9,769 bases of DNA from GN02-872 sp963518665 (lineage in GTDB: Bacteria; Patescibacteriota; Gracilibacteria; BD1-5; UBA6164), in assembly GCA_963518665.1 (NCBI GenBank), contig CAUQKR010000034.1, positions 1 through 9,769 on the forward strand. Direction: 5' to 3'. Numbering within the stretch: position 1 is the first letter of the stretch; each line of letters opens with the position of its first letter. Positions 4,236 through 9,769 of the stretch are shown one piece after another. A program made the position numbers and the translations under genes. The notes under the pieces were generated by a model. It made no database searches, was not told where the DNA came from, and saw only the letters and a list, made by a program, of their open reading frames with translations.

Positions 4236-6080
4236 ATGAATGAAAAAGTAAAAAATATTCTTAAAAATCTTCCCAAAGAACCTTGAGTTTATCAATTTTT
4301 TGATAAAAATGGAAAAATTATGTATGTTTGAAAATCTGTAAATCTGAAATCAAGAGTAAATTCTTATTTTAATGGAAAATCAAAGCTAAATTTTGCAAAA
4401 CAAAAAATGGTTTGAAAAATAGAGGATATAAAAATAATTATTGTAAATAATGAAGCTGAAAGCTTAATTCTTGAAACAAACTTAATTAAAGAGAATAAGC
4501 CAAAATATAATATTCTGATGAAAGATGATAAAAATCACACTTACATAAAAATCACGAATGAATTTTTTCCAAAAATTATAAAAACTAGAGTTTGACCAAA
4601 CACAAAAAAAGATAATTGAACTTTTTTTTGACCTTATTTATCTTCAGCTTATGTAGAAAATATTTTGAAACTTTTGAAAAAAATTTTTTGATATGGAATT
4701 GCTGAAAATCACTTTTTTGTTTCAAAAAAAAGCTACAATTTGGATAAATATTTATTTAAATGAAACGAAATAAAAGAAAACATCAAGCAAGAATATGATA
4801 AAAAAATCGAGCAAATAAAAACTTTTTTAAAGCAAGATTTCAAAAAAATAATTCCAGAACTGGAGGAGCAAATGAAAAATTTTGCAAAAAAACTTGAGTT
4901 TGAAAGAGCTCAAAAAATAAAAGAAGATATTGAAAGTATCAAATCTCTAGAAATAAACCAACTTGCTAGAGAAAATATTTTGTGAGATTTTGATGTGATA
5001 AATTTTTTAGAAAAATATGAAAAAATATTTATTTGAATAATAAAAATCAGAGATAGTAAAATTATTTCTATGCAAAATTTTGAAGTAGAAAATAATCTTG
5101 AGGAAAATGTAGAAGATGTAATTTATTATTTTATCGAAAAAAATTTATTGTCAGAATATTTAATAAATAAGGAAAAAGTAAGCTTTATTTTACCAAAAGA
5201 ATTTTCTTTTTTGAGTGAACTTGAAAAATTTAATTTTAAATTTGAAATTCCAAAAATTTGAGCAAAAAAAGATATTTTGACACTTTGTTACAAAAACATT
5301 TATGAATTTGCATATAAAAAATATATTTCAAGTTTATCTGTAAAAGGTTTTACAAAGCAAAATATGATAAATTTATTAAATATTTTAGGTTACAAGCAAA
5401 AAAATGAAAATATAATTTTTGAATGTAATGATATAAGTCATTTTTCAGGAAATTTTACAGTTGCATCAAGAACGGTTATAGAGAATTGAAAAACGGCTCC
5501 AAATAAATATAAAAAATATAAAATAAAAACTTTGCAAGAGCAAAAAATAAATGATTTTGATTCGATGAGGGAAGTGATGACAAGAAGAATAAAGGAAGTT
5601 TTAAATACTTGAAAAATTCCAGATTTGATAATAATTGATGGTTGAAAATGACAACTTTGAAGTGTTTTGGAAATTTTGGAAAAATTTTTACTTGAAGAAA
5701 AAAATGAAGAAAAAGTAGATTTATTAAAAAGTTTGCAATTTGTTTCGATTGCAAAAAGGGAAGAGGAATTATTTGTTTTTAGAGCTTGAGATTTTGAAAA
5801 ATATGTTTTAGAAAAAACAGAGGAAGAACTTAGAATGGTGCAAAAAATAAGAGATGAAGCTCATCGTTTTGCAATAACATTTAACAGAGATTCTAGAATA
5901 AAATCTATGAAAAAAAATCTTTTGGAAAGTTTACCAGGGTTTTGACCTATAACAAGAAAGAAAATTTTGAAAAAATATTGAAATCTAGAAAATCTTGCAA
6001 ATTTTTCTTTGGATGAACTTAAAAAGGATTTAAACAAAAATCAAATTGAGACTTTGCAAAATCATTGAATTATTGATTAA
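4236..6080 (+). CDS. uvrC: UvrABC excinuclease subunit C
   Basis: UvrC makes the 3' and 5' incisions around lesions handed over by UvrA/UvrB in nucleotide excision repair. The 614 residues match the family's usual length. The GIY-YIG nuclease domain is N-terminal: PGVYQFF (G17, Y19), MYVGKS (Y30, G32), R40 and the NEAESLILE segment near 70-80. A UVR helix pair for UvrB lies at about 208-240 (PELEEQMKNFAKKLEFERAQ). The RNase H-like nuclease has its catalytic residues D399 (NDISH), D468 (IIIDGGKGQL) and H543 (AHRFAI). A helix-hairpin-helix follows near 565-605 (LPGFGPITRKKIL). Many motif glycines are TGA codons. Oddly, the region that normally holds four Fe-S cysteines (about 145-185) has none; the whole protein has only C351 and C397. 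ATG 4236 gives the standard N-terminus. Confidence 0.97.
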
Positions 6081-6117
6081 AATTTTTGCTAAAAAATAAA
6101 AAAAGTGATAAAATTAT

Positions 6118-6143
6118 TATAATTAAAAAATTTAAATTATAAT
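6118..6143 (+). promoter_or_regulatory. Two candidate -10 boxes before the 153-residue gene
   Basis: TATAAT occurs at 6118-6123 (29 bases before ATG, the spacing seen at other genes here) and at 6138-6143 (9 bases before ATG, which would give a nearly leaderless message). No good -35 box is visible for either. Confidence 0.35.
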
Positions 6144-6152
6144 AAATCTAAA

Positions 6153-6614
6153 ATGAGAATAGAAGATTGAAGAAATCTATGAGAATATTTTGAGGAGATA
6201 AAAAATGCTCCTGTTGTTTTAGAGTTGATTTGAAGTGTTAAAAATGATGTTTCTGAAATTATTGAAAAAAAAGAATTATCTCCTCAACTAAAAGAAGAAG
6301 TTCAAAAATTACTTAATAAAAATGCCAAAGCTATTTCTTTTATTACATCGCAAATGGAAGATTTTAGATCAAAAAATGAAAAATTTTATGAAAATGATAA
6401 TTATTATAATCATTTTAGAACACTTTTGGCTTTGGAAGATACAGAAGAAAAATTGAAATTTTTTATAACAGATATTTTTTCAAAAGATAATATTTTATCT
6501 TTTAAAATAAGATTTTTGGAAAATATAGAAAATATCTTGATTTATAGCAATCAAGATAAAATGATCGAAGATTTTGCAAAAGAATTTGGAAATTTTTTAA
6601 AAAAATTAAATTAA
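6153..6614 (+). CDS. Hypothetical acidic helical protein
   Basis: This 153-residue protein is not recognised. It is soluble, mostly alpha-helical by composition, and rich in Glu, Lys, Asn and Phe, with no signal peptide or membrane segment. In-frame TGA codons at residues 6, 10 and 31 encode glycine, so the true start is ATG 6153 rather than an internal methionine near 6354. The N-terminal part (EDGRNLGEYFEEIKNAPVVL) is followed by helices around 38-60 and 80-150, the last ending FAKEFGNFLKKLN. It lies between uvrC and dprA, 72 bases after uvrC and with a terminator at its own stop. No function can be assigned from sequence; its place among DNA-processing genes is only suggestive. Confidence 0.75.
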
Positions 6615-6646
6615 AAAGAAAAGTAAAAAATAACTTTTCTTTTTTT
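6613..6646 (+). terminator. Terminator after the 153-residue gene
   Basis: AAAAAGAAAAGT (6613-6624) pairs with ACTTTTCTTTTT (6633-6644) with an eight-base loop and trailing Ts. It begins inside the TAA stop codon and separates this gene from dprA. Confidence 0.75.
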
Positions 6647-6656
6647 GTTTTTTCTT

Positions 6657-6662
6657 TATAAT
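6657..6662 (+). promoter_or_regulatory. Candidate -10 box for dprA
   Basis: TATAAT lies 30 bases before the dprA ATG, the same spacing as at several other genes in the window. A -35 box is not clear. Confidence 0.35.
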
Positions 6663-6692
6663 TTTTTTAAAAATATTTTATAAAAAGAAAAA

Positions 6693-7766
6693 ATGCAGAA
6701 AAAATATCTTGCTTTGTTACATAAAATTTGATTTACTCACAAAAATTTATTTGAGATTTTTCCAAATTGAAATGGAGATTTTGAAAAATATTTTTTGGAA
6801 CTTAATTATGAAAAATTAAAACAAATAAAAATTTCAGAAAATAGAATTTCTCAAATTTTGAAATATAAAAATGAAATAAATAAAGAAAAATTTTTTCAAA
6901 AAATCGATGACCTTGATATAAAAATAATCACTTTTTTTGATGAGGATTATCCTGAAAATCTAAAAAATATTTTTAATCCTCCATTTTTACTTTATGTTCG
7001 TTGAGATATTTCTGGTAATTTTTTTGCTTTTGTTGGTTCAAGAAATATTTCAAGTTACTGAAAAAAGCTTTTAGAAGATTTTATTCCAAAAGTTTGAAAA
7101 TATTTTTGAATAATTTCTGGTTGAGCTCTTGGTTGTGATTCTTATGCTCATAAAATAGCTCTTGATAATGATATAAAAACAATTGCAGTTTTTTGAACTT
7201 GAATAGATATTTTTTACCCAACTATAAATGAAAATTTATTTGAAAATATTTTGAAAAAATGAGGTGCTTTAGTAAGTATTTTTCCTATTTCTGAACCTGG
7301 AAATCCATATAATTTTCCCATGAGAAATGAAATAGTTGCTGGTTGGTCAAAATGAGTTTATATTGCAGAAGCAAAGACAAAATCAGGAAGTTTGATAACT
7401 GCAAATCTAGCTTTAGATTTATGAAAAGATTTATTTACAACTCCGTGAGATATTTATAAAATTTCATCTTCAGGTTGCAATGAACTTTTACATTCTGGTT
7501 CTGCAAAAATGGTTTTAAAAGCTGAAGATATTTTGACTGAATATAATATAAATCCTAAAAAGTCTTCTGAAAACAAAAAACAAATTGTTTTTAATGATGA
7601 AACTGAAAAAGAAATTTATAACTTGCTTTTGACTGAAGCTTTTTTCTTGGATGAGATTTCAGAAAAGCTAAATTTAGATATTTCTACAACTTCTTTGAAA
7701 ATAACTTTTATGGAATTGTCTGGTGTGCTTAAAAAAGCAGAAAATTGAAAATATGAAATTATTTAA
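6693..7766 (+). CDS. dprA: DNA-processing protein DprA
   Basis: DprA binds single-stranded DNA taken up in natural transformation, protects it and loads RecA. The 357-residue protein shows the family's full architecture. An N-terminal helical region (about 1-60) is followed by DEDYPENLKNIFNPPFLLYV near 88-107. The Rossmann-like DprA core has VGSRNISSYG, SGGALGCDSYAHKIAL, VFGTGIDIFYP, PGNPYNFPMRNEIVAGWS, EAKTKSGSLITANLA and TPGDIY. A C-terminal winged-helix (about 295-357) covers the frame starting near 7575. About 14 glycines, including one in SGGA and those of FGTG and TPGD, are TGA codons. ATG 6693 is the first in frame and gives the normal N-terminus. Its presence suggests DNA uptake competence, common in Patescibacteria, though other competence genes are not in this window. 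Confidence 0.95.
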
Positions 7767-7839
7767 AAATTTATTGATTTTTTTATAAAAATTTGTAAAA
7801 TATTAAAAATAATTTTTTGACTTTGATAATAAAATAAAA

Positions 7840-8628
7840 ATGGACTTATTTATAAAATTTGAAATTGTTATTTTGCTTTTGAGTTTTGCTTACATAGTTT
7901 ATTATAGTTTTCAAAAACTTTGTAGAGCTTATTCTAAAGTAAAAAATGTTGTTGCTCCGACTGAGATTTCTACTGTAAAAACAGCTTTAAATAAAGTTGA
8001 TTTAAATACAAAAGAAAAAAATTATAAAGCTCCAGAAAATAAAAAAGTTCTTACAGCTGATGATAGACATCAAATAGCTGAGCTTATGAAAAGAGTAAAA
8101 GTAAATTCTACAAAATGATATTTTGATACTGCAAAAAGTTTGATTATAGAAGGGTTATCAATTGATAAATTTAATAAAGATTTAAATTTAGAATTAGCTC
8201 TCATTTATGAAAAAGAGAAAAAATTTGATAGTGCAGAATATATTTATAAAGATATGCTTGAAACTTATGGGGAAGATTTAGAGATTTTGAAAAAATTGGC
8301 TTATAATTATGCTTTAGAAGAAAAACTTGAACTTGCAATGGAAACTTATGAAAAAATTCATAAAAAAGATGTGACTGATGATAAAGTGATAGATATGCTT
8401 TCTGAGATAACTTATAGTTTGTGAGATTATGAAAAATCTTTGAAATATATAAATTTATTTTTGAAAGATAACCCAAGAGATGTAAATAAAATGCTTATGA
8501 AGGCTTATGCTTTGGAAAATGCTAGACATTTTAAAGAAGCTTATGAAGTGCATAGAAAAGTTTTGGATTTACAACCTTATAATACTTTTTCAAATCAAAA
8601 ATTGAAGGAGTTAGAAGAGTATTTGTAG
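7840..8628 (+). CDS. Membrane-anchored TPR protein
   Basis: This 262-residue protein reads through two TGA glycines (residues 93 and 195), joining what looks like three pieces under the standard code. It starts with one N-terminal membrane helix (about residues 5-26, FEIVILLLSFAYIVYYSF), followed by a charged linker to about residue 80. The rest is about five tetratricopeptide-like helix pairs (about 90-255), with TPR-type positions in LALIYEKEKKFDSAEYIY, LAYNYALEEKLELAMETYE, LGDYEKSLKYINLFL and ALENARHFKEAYEVHRKVL. TPR solenoids are protein-protein scaffolds; this one should face the cytoplasm if the short N-terminus is outside, or the exterior if not. It stops in TAG and is followed by a strong terminator. 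Partner and process are unknown. Confidence 0.85.
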
Positions 8629-8649
8629 TAAAATTTTTCACAAAAATTT

Positions 8650-8692
8650 GACATAAAAGATATAAATTTTTTTTACTTTTATGTCTTTTTTT
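8650..8692 (+). terminator. Terminator after the TPR gene
   Basis: GACATAAAAG (8650-8659) pairs exactly with CTTTTATGTC (8676-8685), followed by seven Ts. It separates the TPR gene from dnaB, whose promoter must lie in the remaining 33 A/T-rich bases, with TACAAT at 8694-8699 as a possible -10 box. Confidence 0.8.
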
Positions 8693-8725
8693 ATACAATA
8701 TAAAAAATATTTTTAAAAAATTATT

Positions 8726-9769
8726 ATGTTAAAAGTTCCACCACATTCAATTGAGGCTGAACAATCAGTTCTCTGAAGTATTCTGATAGATAAAGATAGT
8801 TTGCTTATTATTTGAGATTTATTAAAAGATAGAGATTTTTATAGTGAAGCAAATGCAAAAATTTTTGAAGTAATAATGGAACTTTATAGGACAAATAAAC
8901 CTATAGATTTGATAACTGTAAAAGAAAAACTTGATGATAAATGATTTCTTGATAAAGTTTGATGAATCAGTTATTTGGTTGAACTTACAGAAATAGTTCC
9001 TACAACTGCAAATATTTGAGAATATGCTTCAATAGTAAAAAATAAAGCAGTTTTAAGAAATCTTGTAAAAGCTTGAAATGAAATTGTTTGATTTGGTTAT
9101 GATGAAGATAAACCAATAAATGAACTTTTGGAGGCAACTGAAAAAAGTATTTTTAATATAACTCAAGTTTTTATTCAAAATAAACTTGTTCATATAAATG
9201 ATATTTTAGAAAAGAGATTTGAAGAATTTGCAGAAATACATGAAAATCCTGAAATTATTACAAAACATAGATTGCAACTTTGATTTAAAGATTTAGATAA
9301 TAAAACAAATGGTTTAAAATGATGAGATATGGTGATTTTGGCTGCTAGACCATCTATGTGAAAAACTGCTTTTGCATTAAATTTAGCTCAAAATGTAGGT
9401 TATGCTGGGAAAAATGTAGCAATTTTTTCTTTGGAAATGAGTAAAGAACAATTAACAGATAGAATGATTGCTGCTGCAATGGAAATAGATTCTTGGAAAC
9501 TTGCTAAATGAGAACTTGAAGATCATGAATTTGCAAAAATTGGTGAAGCAATGGAGAAACTTAGTGAAGCAAACATTTTTATTGATGATACTGCTTGATG
9601 AAATCTTGTTGATTTAAAATCAAAATGTAGAAGATTAAAAATGGAATCTGGACTTGATTTGATAATTATCGATTATTTACAACTTATGAGTAACTGAAAT
9701 AATTTGAATAGAGTTCAGGAAATTTCAGAAATTTCAAGATGAATAAAACAATTAGCAAGAGAGCTAAAT
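8726..9769 (+). CDS. dnaB: Replicative DNA helicase DnaB, 3' end outside window
   Basis: DnaB is the hexameric helicase that unwinds DNA at the replication fork and binds primase through its N-terminal domain. The 348 visible residues start with the typical VPPHSIEAEQSVLGSIL and the N-terminal domain (to about 150, including VGGISYLVEL). The RecA-like motor follows, with Walker A AARPSMGKTAF (206-216), FSLEMSKEQL, Walker B LIIIDYLQLM (D316) and the start of the next motif, ISRGIKQLARELN. The glycine before K213-T214 in Walker A is encoded by TGA, which makes read-through as glycine essential for function. The family is usually about 440-470 residues, so roughly 100 are missing beyond the edge. 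No intein is visible in the part shown. ATG 8726 matches the family start. Confidence 0.97.

Noticed and set aside
5070..5489. Two short plus-strand ORFs that look like separate genes
   Set aside because: Both are in the uvrC frame and are cut only by TGA codons, which are glycine here.
5476..5754. 92-codon minus-strand ORF inside uvrC
   Set aside because: It is antisense to the highly conserved nuclease domain of UvrC, and its composition is that of a shadow frame.
8201..8476. 91-codon minus-strand ORF inside the TPR gene
   Set aside because: It is antisense to the TPR repeats; the plus-strand frame is a clear protein.
7840..8628. Three consecutive small ORFs resembling a broken gene
   Set aside because: They share one frame and are separated by two TGA codons; read as glycine they form one intact TPR protein, so it is not a pseudogene.

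Overview
The window is about three quarters A+T and is read with UGA as glycine. Every long gene carries in-frame TGA codons, and wherever a family is recognisable they fall on conserved glycines: the GIY-YIG motifs of UvrC, the Walker A glycine of DnaB, the Rossmann glycines of DprA, and DUF1304. TAA and TAG are the only stops. This is translation table 25, known from Absconditabacteria (SR1) and Gracilibacteria, so the source is almost certainly a small-genome, probably host-associated member of one of these groups. I cannot say which from this window. Under the standard code most of these genes would look like strings of fragments.

Left part (1-1900, minus strand): remains of a tailed-phage tail module. 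A 5'-truncated tail assembly chaperone pair, joined by a likely -1 ribosomal frameshift (G/G-T type), precedes a tape measure protein that is cut short at its C-terminus. A small membrane-protein gene with its own promoter and terminator lies between them in the opposite direction, like a phage moron. The tail genes use TGA as glycine heavily, so the phage was adapted to a recoded host.

Middle part (1900-4200): small accessory genes. On the minus strand are an unrecognised lipoprotein, a 27-residue peptide with nine cysteines that resembles a minimal metallothionein, and a ribbon-helix-helix type regulator with a C-terminal cysteine cluster. The last two have similar promoters and share a 13-base element next to the -10 box, so they may form a small metal- or redox-responsive unit. 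On the plus strand are a DUF1304 membrane protein and then an isolated transcription unit of about 115 nt with a strong promoter and a GC-rich terminator but no convincing ORF, a candidate small RNA.

Right part (4200-9769, plus strand): housekeeping genes, each with its own upstream A/T-rich region and several separated by terminators. They are uvrC (excision nuclease, lacking the usual Fe-S cysteines), an unknown 153-residue helical protein, dprA (handling of incoming DNA in transformation), a membrane-anchored TPR protein, and the 5' two thirds or so of dnaB (replicative helicase), which runs off the window. UvrC, DprA and DnaB are all DNA-processing proteins, but the spacing and terminators argue against one tight operon. 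No start in the window has a Shine-Dalgarno sequence; several genes have a TATAAT box about 30 nt before ATG. I see no tRNA, rRNA, CRISPR array or insertion sequence, and no gene-free stretch longer than 300 bases.
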